Positions 16,756 to 26,013 of a stretch of 64,000 nt of DNA are shown here, in pieces (within the stretch, counting starts at the first letter, position 1; the number at the start of each line of letters is the position of its first letter). The stretch covers positions 78,201 to 142,200 of the forward strand of contig CASEIR010000054.1 of NCBI GenBank assembly GCA_949287925.1, in the 5' to 3' direction. The notes below the pieces were generated by a model, which was given only the letters and a program-made list of their open reading frames with translations, did not search any database and was not told the origin of the DNA. Made by a program: the position numbers and the translations under genes. This DNA is from an uncultured Lachnospiraceae bacterium (GTDB lineage: Bacteria; Bacillota; Clostridia; Lachnospirales; Lachnospiraceae).

Positions 16756-18621
16756 ATGATATTAGAAAAAATACAGAAAGAAAACGATATAAAAAAACTG
16801 ACAGATGAAGAACTGCGGCTTCTGCCGGAGGAAATCCGTGAATTTTTGCTGGATAAAATCAGCAGAACAGGAGGACATCTGGCATCGAATCTTGGCGTTG
16901 TGGAGCTGACGATTGCCATGCACCTGATGTTTGACCTTCCGCAGGACAAGCTGATCTGGGACGTAGGGCATCAGTCATATACCCACAAACTTCTGACGGG
17001 CAGGAAAGACGGATTTGATGACCTGCGCAAGTACGGAGGCATGAGCGGATTTCCAAAACGAAAAGAGAGTCAGTGCGATGCGTTTGATACGGGGCATAGT
17101 TCCACTTCGATCTCAGCCGGTCTGGGATATGTACATGCCAGGGATTTGAAGCGTCAGTCCTATTATGTGGTGTCTGTGATCGGCGATGGTTCGCTGACTG
17201 GAGGAATGGCCTACGAGGCATTAAATAATGCAGCTTCATTAAAAACGAATTTTATTATTGTCCTTAATGACAATCATATGTCGATTTCAGAGAATGTTGG
17301 AGGGATGTCAAAATATCTGGCGCGTCTTCGGACGGCAGATATCTATACCGGATTAAAAAGAGGTGTTACAAACGCATTGAATACGGTGCCGGTCGTGGGG
17401 GAACATATGATTTCCCAGATCCGAAAGACGAAAAGCAGTATCAAACAGCTGGTAGTACCGGGAATGTTTTTTGAAGATATGGGGATCACTTATCTGGGAC
17501 CGATTCCTGGACATAATATATCCATGCTCTGCAAGGCATTTAAAGAAGCAAAGAAAATTGAAGGACCTGTGCTGCTGCATGTTATGACGAAGAAAGGGAA
17601 AGGCTATCAGCCTGCAGAGGAACAGCCGGATAAGTTCCATGGTGTGGGTCCCTTTCAGGTGCGGACAGGAGAAGCAGAAGCGGCCGGTGAAAAAGACAGT
17701 TGGACCGATGTGTTTGGAAAAGTACTCTGTGATTCTGCGAAGGAAGATGAACGAATTGTTGCTATCACGGCGGCAATGGCTGGAGGAACCGGGCTTGCCA
17801 GATTCTCCCGTATGTTTCCGGACCGTTTTTTTGATGTGGGCATTGCGGAAGGGCATGCGGTTACTTTCGCGGCCGGCATGGCCGCAGGGGGAATGAAGCC
17901 GGTATTCGCGGTTTATTCTTCTTTCCTGCAAAGAGCGTATGATCAAATTATCCATGATGTGGCGCTACAGAATCTTCCGGTCGTTTTTGCTGTGGACCGT
18001 GCAGGACTTGTGGGAAGTGATGGAGAAACACATCAGGGGATCTTTGATCTTTCTTATCTGAGAAGTATTCCGAATCTGACAGTTATGTCGCCGAAGCATA
18101 AGTGGGAGCTTGCGGATATGCTGCGTTTCGCATTGGCATATAATGGCCCGGTGGCCGTACGCTATCCGAGGGGATGTGCATATGACGGATACCAGGAATT
18201 CCGGAGCCCGCTGCAGTATGGGAAAAGCGAGACGATCTTCAAGGGAGATGGACTGGCAATCCTCAGTGTGGGACACATGTTTGAGGAGGCGGTGAGGGTA
18301 CGGAAAATACTGGAAAAGGATGGGATTTTCTGTACGCTTGTGAACGCAAGATTTGTAAAGCCTCTGGATGAAGAATGTATCCGCACACTGTCTCAGAATC
18401 ACAGGCTGATTGTGACTATGGAAGAGAATGTTAAAACCGGCGGTTTCGGTGAGCAAGTGCAGGCGTATGTCTGTCAGCAGAATCTAAAAGTGCAGGTGTG
18501 GAATGCGGCGCTGCCGGATGAATATGTAGAACACGGAAGCATTCAGGTTCTAAGGAGGGAAACTGGAATCGACGCAGAAACAGTTGCGGCCCGTATCCGT
18601 GCAAAATATAAAGAAGTCTAG
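16756..18621 (+). CDS. dxs: 1-deoxy-D-xylulose-5-phosphate synthase
   Basis: 621-residue thiamine diphosphate enzyme making DXP from pyruvate and glyceraldehyde 3-phosphate, the entry to the MEP isoprenoid pathway. Seen: 'TGGHLASNLGVVELTIAMH', the ThDP motif 'GDGSLTGGMAYEALNNA' near residue 145, and the second-domain 'DRAGLVGSDGETHQG' near residue 415. Starts 13 bases after ispA. Confidence 0.97.
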   Translation: MILEKIQKENDIKKLTDEELRLLPEEIREFLLDKISRTGGHLASNLGVVELTIAMHLMFDLPQDKLIWDVGHQSYTHKLLTGRKDGFDDLRKYGGMSGFPKRKESQCDAFDTGHSSTSISAGLGYVHARDLKRQSYYVVSVIGDGSLTGGMAYEALNNAASLKTNFIIVLNDNHMSISENVGGMSKYLARLRTADIYTGLKRGVTNALNTVPVVGEHMISQIRKTKSSIKQLVVPGMFFEDMGITYLGPIPGHNISMLCKAFKEAKKIEGPVLLHVMTKKGKGYQPAEEQPDKFHGVGPFQVRTGEAEAAGEKDSWTDVFGKVLCDSAKEDERIVAITAAMAGGTGLARFSRMFPDRFFDVGIAEGHAVTFAAGMAAGGMKPVFAVYSSFLQRAYDQIIHDVALQNLPVVFAVDRAGLVGSDGETHQGIFDLSYLRSIPNLTVMSPKHKWELADMLRFALAYNGPVAVRYPRGCAYDGYQEFRSPLQYGKSETIFKGDGLAILSVGHMFEEAVRVRKILEKDGIFCTLVNARFVKPLDEECIRTLSQNHRLIVTMEENVKTGGFGEQVQAYVCQQNLKVQVWNAALPDEYVEHGSIQVLRRETGIDAETVAARIRAKYKEV

Positions 18622-18629
18622 GAGAATAT

Positions 18630-19433
18630 ATGAAAGAACGTTTAGATGTTTTACTGGTAAAGAGAAATCTTGCATCTTCCAGAGAAAAGGCAAAAGCGAT
18701 TATCATGTCCGGTAATGTATTTGTTGACGGCCAGAGGGAGGACAAAGCCGGGACGGCCTTTCCGGAGGAAGTGTCGATAGAAGTCAAAGGGCATACTCTG
18801 CCTTATGTAAGCAGGGGAGGATTAAAATTAGAAAAGGCGATACGTAATTTTGACGTGAGCGTCAAGGGAAAGGTCTGTACGGATGTGGGCGCATCGACTG
18901 GCGGATTTACAGATTGTATGCTGCAAAATGGAGCGGTGAAGGTATTCGCGATTGATGTGGGAAGAGGGCAGCTTGACTGGAAGCTGAGACAGGATAACAG
19001 AGTCGTGTGCATGGAGAAGACGAATATCCGATATGTGACGCCGGAAGATCTGGGAGAAAGCATTGATTTTTCTTCCATTGATGTTTCGTTTATTTCCTTG
19101 ACGAAAGTTCTGCAGCCAGTCAGTAATTATCTGACAGCCAACGGACAGATTGTTGCGCTGATCAAACCGCAGTTTGAGGCGGGCCGTGAAAAGGTGGGGA
19201 AAAAGGGCGTGGTACGGGATGCTTCCACTCATGTCCAGGTAATTCAGAAAGTCATCGATTATGCCCTTTCCATCGGACTGCGAGTCTGTAATCTGGAGTT
19301 TTCCCCGATATGTGGCCCCGAAGGGAACATTGAATATCTGATACATCTGGAAAAAACGCAGAAGCCGGAAATCAAGGAGGACATTGAAATTGAGCGTGTT
19401 GTGAAGCAGGCATTCGATACGCTGGCGAAATAG
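18630..19433 (+). CDS. tlyA: TlyA-family rRNA (ribose-2'-O) methyltransferase
   Basis: 267 residues: N-terminal S4 RNA-binding domain ('ERLDVLLVKRNLASSREKAKA') and an FtsJ-like methyltransferase with the SAM motif 'CTDVGASTGGFTDCML' near residue 85. TlyA methylates 16S and/or 23S rRNA ribose in mycobacteria; some homologues were called hemolysins. The stated activity here is by homology. Conserved position between dxs and nadK. Confidence 0.93.
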   Translation: MKERLDVLLVKRNLASSREKAKAIIMSGNVFVDGQREDKAGTAFPEEVSIEVKGHTLPYVSRGGLKLEKAIRNFDVSVKGKVCTDVGASTGGFTDCMLQNGAVKVFAIDVGRGQLDWKLRQDNRVVCMEKTNIRYVTPEDLGESIDFSSIDVSFISLTKVLQPVSNYLTANGQIVALIKPQFEAGREKVGKKGVVRDASTHVQVIQKVIDYALSIGLRVCNLEFSPICGPEGNIEYLIHLEKTQKPEIKEDIEIERVVKQAFDTLAK

Positions 19434-19449
19434 CAGAGAGGCTTTGAAA

Positions 19450-20283
19450 ATGGATAATTTTTTAATTGTTACGAACGACGGAAAAGATGTTGGACATGTG
19501 ATTACGATGAAAATAAAAGCCTTGCTGGAAGAGGCAGGAAAGACCTGTGTCATATGTCAGAAAAATGAAGATAAAAAAATCATCCGGGAATCATTGCCGG
19601 ATGAGATTGACTGTGCACTTGTAGTTGGCGGCGACGGAAGCCTGATTGAAGTAGCGCGTATGCTTCAGCACAGAGATGTTCCGATATTGGGCGTGAATAT
19701 GGGGACGCTGGGATATCTGACAGAGGTAGAAGTCAGTAATATCAACGAAGCGATCCAGCAGATTGCAGACGGCGACTATGTGATAGAAGAACGGATGATG
19801 TTGGAAGGTGTTTTTCAGGATCAGTCCGGAGATATTTCTCTGAATGATATCGTAGTCTGCAGAAAAGGTGAATTGCGAGTGATTCATTTTCAGTTATATG
19901 TGAACGGGTCGTTTTTGAATTCTTATGAGGCGGATGGAATCATCATATCTACCCCGACAGGTTCTACGGCATACAATCTGTCTGCAGGAGGGCCGATTGT
20001 GGAACCGACTGCATCCTTGATCGTTATATCTCCGATCTGTCCACATGTGCTGAATACCAGCAGTATCGTACTTTCTTCAGAAGATGAAATAATCGTTGAG
20101 ATAGGGATGGGACGGAATGGAACGGAGGAAGAAGTGTTCGTCAGCTTTGACGGGGCCGATACGATGACTCTCAAAACGGGAGAATGGGTGAAGATCCACC
20201 GTGCCCAGGCTTCCACGAAGATTATGAAACTGAGTAAGATCAGTTTTTTGGAAACGTTGCGCAGAAAAATGAAAGGGAATTAA
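19450..20283 (+). CDS. nadK: NAD kinase
   Basis: 277 residues. 'VVGGDGSLIEVARML' (GGDG motif, near residue 57) and 'STPTGSTAYNLSAGGPIV' near residue 170 are the ATP/NAD kinase signatures. It makes NADP from NAD. ATG 19450 is preferred over an in-frame TTG at 19444 because GAGAGG ends 9 bases before it. Starts 16 bases after tlyA. Confidence 0.96.
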   Translation: MDNFLIVTNDGKDVGHVITMKIKALLEEAGKTCVICQKNEDKKIIRESLPDEIDCALVVGGDGSLIEVARMLQHRDVPILGVNMGTLGYLTEVEVSNINEAIQQIADGDYVIEERMMLEGVFQDQSGDISLNDIVVCRKGELRVIHFQLYVNGSFLNSYEADGIIISTPTGSTAYNLSAGGPIVEPTASLIVISPICPHVLNTSSIVLSSEDEIIVEIGMGRNGTEEEVFVSFDGADTMTLKTGEWVKIHRAQASTKIMKLSKISFLETLRRKMKGN

Positions 20284-20287
20284 CAAG

Positions 20288-20737
20288 ATGAAAGTAAACA
20301 GACATGCAAAAATCATAGAACTGATCAATAAGTATCATATTGAAACGCAGGAAGAGCTGGCAGATTATCTGAACCAGGAAGGCTTTAAAGTGACGCAGGC
20401 AACTGTATCGCGGGATATCCGGGATCTGAAACTGACGAAGGTGCCGGCGGAAAACGGAAAACAAAGATATGCGCTCCATCAGAACTCGGAAAGCGGGATG
20501 AGTGAAAAATATATACGGGTGTTAAAAGACGGGTATGTGTCTATGGCGATGGCACAGAATATCCTGGTAATTAAAACGGTTTCAGGTATGGCAATGGCGG
20601 TAGCAGCGGCCGTTGACGCTATGAAATGGAGCGAGGTAGTCGGCAGCATTGCCGGAGATGATACGATTATGTGCGCAATCCGGAGTGTGGATGATACAGT
20701 TAAGGTTATGGACAAGATCCGCAGGATCGTCTTATAG
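20288..20737 (+). CDS. argR: Arginine repressor ArgR
   Basis: 149 residues: N-terminal winged helix ('TQATVSRDIRDLKLTKVP') and C-terminal hexamerisation/arginine-binding domain ('GSIAGDDTIMCAIRS', including the conserved GD-D). It represses arginine biosynthesis and activates catabolism. Its place between nadK and recN is conserved in Firmicutes; no arginine genes are near. Confidence 0.96.
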   Translation: MKVNRHAKIIELINKYHIETQEELADYLNQEGFKVTQATVSRDIRDLKLTKVPAENGKQRYALHQNSESGMSEKYIRVLKDGYVSMAMAQNILVIKTVSGMAMAVAAAVDAMKWSEVVGSIAGDDTIMCAIRSVDDTVKVMDKIRRIVL

Positions 20738-20745
20738 GAGGCGGA

Positions 20746-22434
20746 ATGTTAGAAAGTTTACATGTGAAAAACCTGGCTTTGATCGATGAGATTGAGGCGG
20801 AGTTTAAAGAAGGTCTTAATATCCTGACCGGAGAGACCGGCGCAGGGAAGTCCATTATACTCGGATCTGTCAACCTGGCGCTGGGAGCCAGATGTACAAA
20901 AGATATGATCCGCACTGGCGCAGAGTATGGTTTTGTCGAGATCAGCTTTTCAGTCAGGAAAGAACAGCAGATTCAAAGACTGAAAGAACTGGATATCTAT
21001 CCGGAGGATGGAACCATAACGCTTTCCAGAAGACTGATGCAGGGGAGAAGTGTCAGCAGAATCAATGGAGAGACGGTTCCAATGTCGCTTTTGAAGGAAG
21101 TTTCTTCTATTTTGATCGACATTCACGGCCAGCATGAACACCAGTCGCTTTTATATAAAAAGAATCATCTTGGAATTACAGACGCATATGCGGGAGAAGC
21201 TTTACGCGAAATAAAGGAGCAGGTAAAGGCGGATTTTCAGGCTTACAGAGATTGCCGGAAAGAGCTTGAGGAAGCGGCGATTGATGAAAGCAGCCGGATG
21301 AAAGAACTTGCGTTTCTGGAATTTGAGGTTAATGAAATCCGGAATGCCGGGCTGCGAATCGGAGAAGATGATGAGCTGGAAACGCAGTACCGCAGAATGC
21401 AAAATGGAAAACGGATTCGGGATGCTCTGGAGGAAACTCACCGTTATACCAGTAACGGGAATCCTAATGCAAGTGATTGCTTAAGCAGGGGAATTCGAAG
21501 CCTGGCGGAAGCGGCCGGTTACGATGACCGGGCCGGAGCGCTTTATGAACAGTTAGGGGAAATTGACAGCCTTCTGAATGATTTTAACCGGGAGCTGTCT
21601 TTATATGAGAATAACTGTGAATTCTCAGAAGAAGATTTCTATGATACGGAGAACCGGCTGAATGAGATCAACCGGCTGAAGACAAAATACGGAAGCCGGA
21701 TTGAAGAAATCATGTCATACTGTGAAGAGAAAGAGAAAAGGATTGTAGTTCTGGAAGATTATGACAGATATCTTTCAAAATTGCGTCTGCGTACAGAAGA
21801 GACAGAAAAGAAGTTAAAACAGTCGTCCGCGGCACTTTCTGATCTTCGGAAGAAGTTTGCGTTGAGGCTGGAGAACGATATCACCGCCGGGTTGAAAGAT
21901 CTGAATTTTGAAAAAACGGAATTTCAGATCTGGTTTGATAAGACGAACGGATATACCGCAGACGGGACAGATGATATTGAGTTCCGGATTTCCCTGAATC
22001 CCGGGCAACCGCCGAAACCGCTGAGAGAAGTGGCTTCGGGTGGAGAATTGTCCAGAATCATGCTTGCGATAAAAGCAGTGATGGCAGAAAAGGACGATAT
22101 AGAGACCCTGATCTTTGACGAGATCGATGTGGGAATCAGTGGAAGAACTGCGCAGAAAGTGTCGGAAAAAATGGCGTTGATCGGTGCGGGGCACCAGGTG
22201 ATCTGTATTACGCATCTTGCTCAGATAGCGGCGATGGCAGACCACCATTACCGGATTGAGAAAGTTACGGAAAAAGGAAATGCCAGAACCCATATTATTC
22301 CGCTTGGTGAACAGGAGTCTGTTTTGGAATTGACAAGAATTCTTGGCGGAGCCCAGATTACAGATATTGTGCGAAAGAATGCCGAAGAGATGAAAAAGCT
22401 TGCGGAAGAATTGAAATCCAGATTGAAAGTATAG
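20746..22434 (+). CDS. recN: DNA repair protein RecN
   Basis: 562-residue SMC-like ATPase for double-strand break repair. Walker A 'GETGAGKSII' near residue 28, a long coiled coil in the middle, then the signature 'EVASGGELSRIMLAIKAV' and Walker B 'LIFDEIDVGISGRTAQ' near residue 460. 'MLESLHVKNLALIDEIE' is the typical start; AGGAGG precedes it. A terminator follows 29 bases after the stop. Confidence 0.97.
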   Translation: MLESLHVKNLALIDEIEAEFKEGLNILTGETGAGKSIILGSVNLALGARCTKDMIRTGAEYGFVEISFSVRKEQQIQRLKELDIYPEDGTITLSRRLMQGRSVSRINGETVPMSLLKEVSSILIDIHGQHEHQSLLYKKNHLGITDAYAGEALREIKEQVKADFQAYRDCRKELEEAAIDESSRMKELAFLEFEVNEIRNAGLRIGEDDELETQYRRMQNGKRIRDALEETHRYTSNGNPNASDCLSRGIRSLAEAAGYDDRAGALYEQLGEIDSLLNDFNRELSLYENNCEFSEEDFYDTENRLNEINRLKTKYGSRIEEIMSYCEEKEKRIVVLEDYDRYLSKLRLRTEETEKKLKQSSAALSDLRKKFALRLENDITAGLKDLNFEKTEFQIWFDKTNGYTADGTDDIEFRISLNPGQPPKPLREVASGGELSRIMLAIKAVMAEKDDIETLIFDEIDVGISGRTAQKVSEKMALIGAGHQVICITHLAQIAAMADHHYRIEKVTEKGNARTHIIPLGEQESVLELTRILGGAQITDIVRKNAEEMKKLAEELKSRLKV

Positions 22435-22463
22435 AGTAAAGATATAGAAAGAGTCACATAATA
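22434..22463 (+). promoter_or_regulatory. Weak candidate sigma-G promoter for spoIVB
   Basis: GAGTA (22434-22438), 18 bases, CATAATA (22457-22463) resembles the sigma-G pattern GnATR/CATnnTA with one -35 mismatch. It lies before, not after, the hairpin at 22463-22498, so transcription from it would have to pass that hairpin. Low confidence. Confidence 0.22.
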
Positions 22464-22498
22464 AGATAGGCGGCCATTTGTGGTGCCTATCTTTTTTA
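22463..22498 (+). terminator. Rho-independent terminator after recN, 13 bases before spoIVB
   Basis: AAGATAGGC (22463-22471) pairs with GCCTATCTT (22485-22493), with CCA/TGG extending inward, followed by TTTTTT. It probably ends the asp23-recN unit, but its closeness to spoIVB leaves little room for a separate spoIVB promoter. Confidence 0.8.
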
Positions 22499-22511
22499 GT
22501 GAGGTGAAGAA

Positions 22512-23579
22512 ATGAGAAAATACTGGTATCGTAAGATCCTTATCATGATTGTGATTTTTACGACTGCAACAGGCGGAGGATATCTGGTTGTTCATACCCG
22601 GCAGGAACAGATGAGACAGGAAGTCAGCGCCGGTACAGAAGGAGGCATGGTGATTCCAGGAGGAATGCCCATAGGTATATATCTGGAGACAGAAGGCGTC
22701 ATGGTATTGGGAACAGATAAGATCAAAGGAATAGACGGAAATGATTACGAACCCGCAGTTAATCTTGTGTGTCCTGGCGATTATATTGTTTCATTGGATG
22801 AACAGGAAATATCAGATAAAAAGCAATTGGTGCAGGCGGTAGAAGACCTGGATCATGAAGAGGTGATTCTGGGAATCCGCAGAAACGATCAGTGTATTGA
22901 TGTGAGGATGAAAGCAGTTTTGTGTGAGGATAAAGAATATAAGCTGGGAATCTGGATCCGGGATAATGCACAGGGTCTTGGTACGGTTACCTTTTTGAAT
23001 GCGAACAGTCAGTTCGGCGCATTGGGACATGGAATTCATGATGTGGATACGAATCAGTTAATGGAAACATCCGGCGGTAGGGTTTATGAAACCAGTATTA
23101 AAGATATCCAGAAAGGAGAAGATGGCGTTCCGGGGGGAATGGAAGGAATCATTGTTTATAACAGTTACAATGTTCTTGGATCGATTGAAAAAAATACAGA
23201 GTGTGGTATCTATGGTACGATTCACAATATCAATGCATTGTTTTCAGATCAGACGCCGATGGAAACAGCGTCTAAGGAGGAGATCACAGAGGGCCCGGCG
23301 TCTATCCGGTGTGCGGTAGAGGGAGAAGTGAAGGAATATGAAATTCGTATTACAAAAGTCGACAAAAATACAGAAGAAGTGAACAAGGGAATTGTTTTGG
23401 AAGTGACGGATAAAAGGCTGTTGGAAGTGGCCGGCGGAATCGTCCAGGGCATGAGCGGAAGTCCGATCATACAGAATGGGAAACTGGTTGGAGCGGTTAC
23501 CCATGTCTTCGTACAGAATGCGGCGAAGGGATACGGAATCTTTATTGAAAACATGTTGGAATCTGTCGGATCTTCATAA
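22512..23579 (+). CDS. spoIVB: SpoIVB serine peptidase (S55 family)
   Basis: 355 residues: N-terminal membrane anchor ('KILIMIVIFTTATGGGYLVV'), a PDZ domain (near residues 85-140, 'CPGDYIVSLDEQEISDKKQL'), and the SA-family peptidase with catalytic serine in 'GMSGSPIIQNGKLVGAVTHVF' near residue 315. 'GALGHGIHDVD' near residue 175 holds the likely catalytic histidine. It is secreted from the forespore to trigger pro-sigma-K processing. GAGGTG precedes the ATG. Directly before spo0A, as in Bacillus and clostridia. Confidence 0.96.
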   Translation: MRKYWYRKILIMIVIFTTATGGGYLVVHTRQEQMRQEVSAGTEGGMVIPGGMPIGIYLETEGVMVLGTDKIKGIDGNDYEPAVNLVCPGDYIVSLDEQEISDKKQLVQAVEDLDHEEVILGIRRNDQCIDVRMKAVLCEDKEYKLGIWIRDNAQGLGTVTFLNANSQFGALGHGIHDVDTNQLMETSGGRVYETSIKDIQKGEDGVPGGMEGIIVYNSYNVLGSIEKNTECGIYGTIHNINALFSDQTPMETASKEEITEGPASIRCAVEGEVKEYEIRITKVDKNTEEVNKGIVLEVTDKRLLEVAGGIVQGMSGSPIIQNGKLVGAVTHVFVQNAAKGYGIFIENMLESVGSS

Positions 23580-23582
23580 TTC

Positions 23583-23660
23583 TGTCGAGAATCGTTTGTG
23601 TTTTCCGACAGCAATTTCTTGCTTAACAGGATTCCGAACTATATAATTTATCTCGACGGT
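23583..23660 (+). promoter_or_regulatory. spo0A promoter region with Spo0A-box-like sites
   Basis: A sigma-A-type promoter, TTGCTT (23619-23624), 17 bases, TATAAT (23642-23647). Around it are three imperfect 0A-box-like sequences (consensus TGTCGAA): TGTCGAG at 23583-23589, TGTCGG reading on the other strand at 23605-23610, and GTCGAG on the other strand just after the -10 at about 23652-23657. Autoregulation of spo0A is established in Bacillus; these sites are inference. Confidence 0.5.
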
Positions 23661-23693
23661 TTTTGATGTAGGGAGAAGGAGGCATAACGTAGA

Positions 23694-24485
23694 ATGAGCG
23701 GAATTAGTGTGGCAATTGCTGACGACAATGAACGAATACTTGATCTGCTTGGCGAGATTATCGAAGGCGATAAAGAGTTGAATCTGGTCGGAAAGGCAAA
23801 TAACGGGGAGGATGTATATCAGATTATCAAAGAAAAGCAGCCGGATGTTGTATTGCTGGATCTGATCATGCCGAAGATGGACGGATTGAGCGTTATGGAA
23901 ATGACGGGACGGAACAAAGAACTAAAGAAGCATCCTGGATTTATTGTGATTACAGCAGTAGGACAGGAGAGAATCACGGAAGATGCCTTCAAAAAAGGAG
24001 CCAGCTATTATATATTAAAACCATTTCAGAATGAGATGATTATCAGCCGGATCAAACAGACAGGCCAATCGCTGCGCCATAATCCGGCCGTTGGCTGCGG
24101 TATGGATGCCCCGGTGTCTTTCGGACCTGAGCAGAACCTGGAAAGCAGGGTGACGGATATGATTCATGAAATCGGTATACCTGCGCATATCAAGGGGTAT
24201 CATTATCTGCGGGACGCAATTATGATGGCAGTAGAAGATATGGATGTGCTCAATGCAATTACGAAAATTTTATACCCTACAGTAGCAAAAAAGCATCAGA
24301 CCACAGCAAGCAGGGTAGAGAGAGCCATCCGTCATGCCATAGAGGTGGCCTGGAGCAGAGGAAAACTGGATACGCTGGACAGCCTGTTTGGTTATACTGT
24401 AAGTAACGGCAAAGGGAAACCCACAAACTCTGAGTTTATCGCGCTTATCGCAGACACAATACGTCTCGAATCGAAAAACAGATAA
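23694..24485 (+). CDS. spo0A: Sporulation transcription factor Spo0A
   Basis: 263 residues. Receiver domain with acidic pocket D10/D11, phosphorylated aspartate D56 ('[13 protein letters not shown]') and the conserved lysine in 'YYILKPF'; then the Spo0A C-terminal DNA-binding domain with '[20 protein letters not shown]', the recognition-helix signature. It is the master switch for sporulation. AGAAGGAGG precedes the ATG. Length is normal. Sits after spoIVB in the conserved order. Confidence 0.98.
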   Translation: MSGISVAIADDNERILDLLGEIIEGDKELNLVGKANNGEDVYQIIKEKQPDVVLLDLIMPKMDGLSVMEMTGRNKELKKHPGFIVITAVGQERITEDAFKKGASYYILKPFQNEMIISRIKQTGQSLRHNPAVGCGMDAPVSFGPEQNLESRVTDMIHEIGIPAHIKGYHYLRDAIMMAVEDMDVLNAITKILYPTVAKKHQTTASRVERAIRHAIEVAWSRGKLDTLDSLFGYTVSNGKGKPTNSEFIALIADTIRLESKNR

Positions 24486-24521
24486 TGAAAAGTAATGCTT
24501 TTCTTCTGAAAAAAAATAGGA

Positions 24522-24527
24522 TATAAT
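24522..24527 (+). promoter_or_regulatory. Candidate -10 for glgA
   Basis: TATAAT at 24522-24527 with only a weak -35 (TTTTCT, 24499-24504, 17-base spacer). 31 bases before the glgA ATG. Confidence 0.4.
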
Positions 24528-24558
24528 AGAAGAAACTGTGAGTTTGGGAGGGAAAGCA

Positions 24559-25995
24559 ATGAAAAAAATTTTATTTGCCGCTTCAGAATCGGTGCCATTT
24601 ATTAAGACGGGAGGACTGGCTGATGTTGTCGGCTCAATTCCAAAATATTTTAATAAAGAGAAATATGACGTGCGCGTTATGCTGCCCAAATACATGTGCA
24701 TGAAAGAAGAGTGGAAAGAAAAACTCCAGTACCGCACGCATTTTTATATGGACCTTAATTGGAGAAAGCAGTATGTAGGCGTATTGGAATTTCAGTATGA
24801 AGGAATTACGTTTTATTTTATTGATAATGAATATTACTTTAACGGATTCGCACCATATGGAGACATGTATGCGGATATTGAAAAGTTTGCGTTCTTTTCA
24901 AAGGCAGTTTTGAGCGCGCTTCCTTTGATTGACTTCAGACCGGATATCATACACTGTCATGACTGGCAGACAGGCCTGGTGCCGGTATATCTGGATAATT
25001 TCCGCTATGGCAATGAGTATTACCGCGGCATCAAGACGGTTATGACAATCCATAATCTGAAATTCCAGGGAATATGGGATACGAAGAGAGTCCGTGATAT
25101 CACAGGACTTCCCCAGTATTATTTTGCCCCGGACAAAATGGAGGCTTATAAGGACGCGAATTATCTGAAAGGCGGTATTGTGTACGCAGATCGGATCACG
25201 ACGGTAAGCAATACATATGCGGAAGAGATCAAGATGCCGTTTTACGGCGAAAAACTGGACGGACTTATGAACGCCCGGTCCAACTGTCTGTCCGGTATCG
25301 TGAATGGAATCGATTATGAAGATTTTAATCCGGCTACAGACCCGCACATTGCAAAGACATATTCCGTAGATAATTTCAGACGGGAAAAGGTGAAGAATAA
25401 GCTGGCGCTTCAGGCGGAACTTGGCTTGGATCAGGACAGCCATGTGATGTTGATCGGAATCGTATCCAGACTTACAGACCAGAAAGGCTTTGATCTTGTA
25501 GCTTATGTAATGGATGAACTGTGTCAGGACGCAGTTCAGATCGTTGTCCTGGGTACCGGAGAAGAGCAGTATGAGAATATGTTCCGCCATTTTGCTTGGA
25601 AGTATCCGGGAAAAGTTTCTGCAAATATTTACTATTCCGAACCGATGTCCCACAAGATCTATGCCGGCAGCGACGCATTCCTGATGCCGTCTTTGTTTGA
25701 ACCATGTGGATTAAGCCAGTTGATGAGCCTTCGTTACGGCACTGTTCCGATCGTTCGAGAGACCGGCGGCCTGAAAGACACGGTAGAACCATATAACGAA
25801 TATGAGAAGACAGGAACCGGATTCAGCTTCATGAATTATAATGCTCATGAGATGCTGGGAACTATCCGGTATGCAGAACGTATATATTATGACAGAAAGA
25901 GAGATTGGAATAAGATTGTCGAACGCGGCATGACAAAAGATTTTTCCTGGAATAACTCTGCAAGACAATACGAAGAATTATATGACAATTTATAA
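24559..25995 (+). CDS. glgA: Glycogen synthase (ADP-glucose type)
   Basis: 478-residue GT5 glycosyltransferase that extends glycogen from ADP-glucose. 'KTGGLADVVGSIPKYF' near residue 15 is the ADP-glucose-binding K-x-G-G motif; 'FEPCGLSQLMSLRYGTVPIVRETGGLKDTV' region near residue 380 is the C-terminal catalytic motif. ATG 24559 has GGGAGGG upstream; an in-frame GTG at 24538 has none. No other glg genes are in the window, so it is separated from its usual operon. metF begins 18 bases downstream, so read-through is likely. Confidence 0.95.
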   Translation: MKKILFAASESVPFIKTGGLADVVGSIPKYFNKEKYDVRVMLPKYMCMKEEWKEKLQYRTHFYMDLNWRKQYVGVLEFQYEGITFYFIDNEYYFNGFAPYGDMYADIEKFAFFSKAVLSALPLIDFRPDIIHCHDWQTGLVPVYLDNFRYGNEYYRGIKTVMTIHNLKFQGIWDTKRVRDITGLPQYYFAPDKMEAYKDANYLKGGIVYADRITTVSNTYAEEIKMPFYGEKLDGLMNARSNCLSGIVNGIDYEDFNPATDPHIAKTYSVDNFRREKVKNKLALQAELGLDQDSHVMLIGIVSRLTDQKGFDLVAYVMDELCQDAVQIVVLGTGEEQYENMFRHFAWKYPGKVSANIYYSEPMSHKIYAGSDAFLMPSLFEPCGLSQLMSLRYGTVPIVRETGGLKDTVEPYNEYEKTGTGFSFMNYNAHEMLGTIRYAERIYYDRKRDWNKIVERGMTKDFSWNNSARQYEELYDNL

Positions 25996-26013
25996 GATAC
26001 AGAGGAGTACATC

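Noticed and set aside
24487-24503. Terminator after spo0A
   Set aside because: GAAAAG/CTTTTC is a low-GC 6-bp stem with no T-run after it.
25996-26013. SAM riboswitch before metF
   Set aside because: Gap of 18 bases after glgA; no room.
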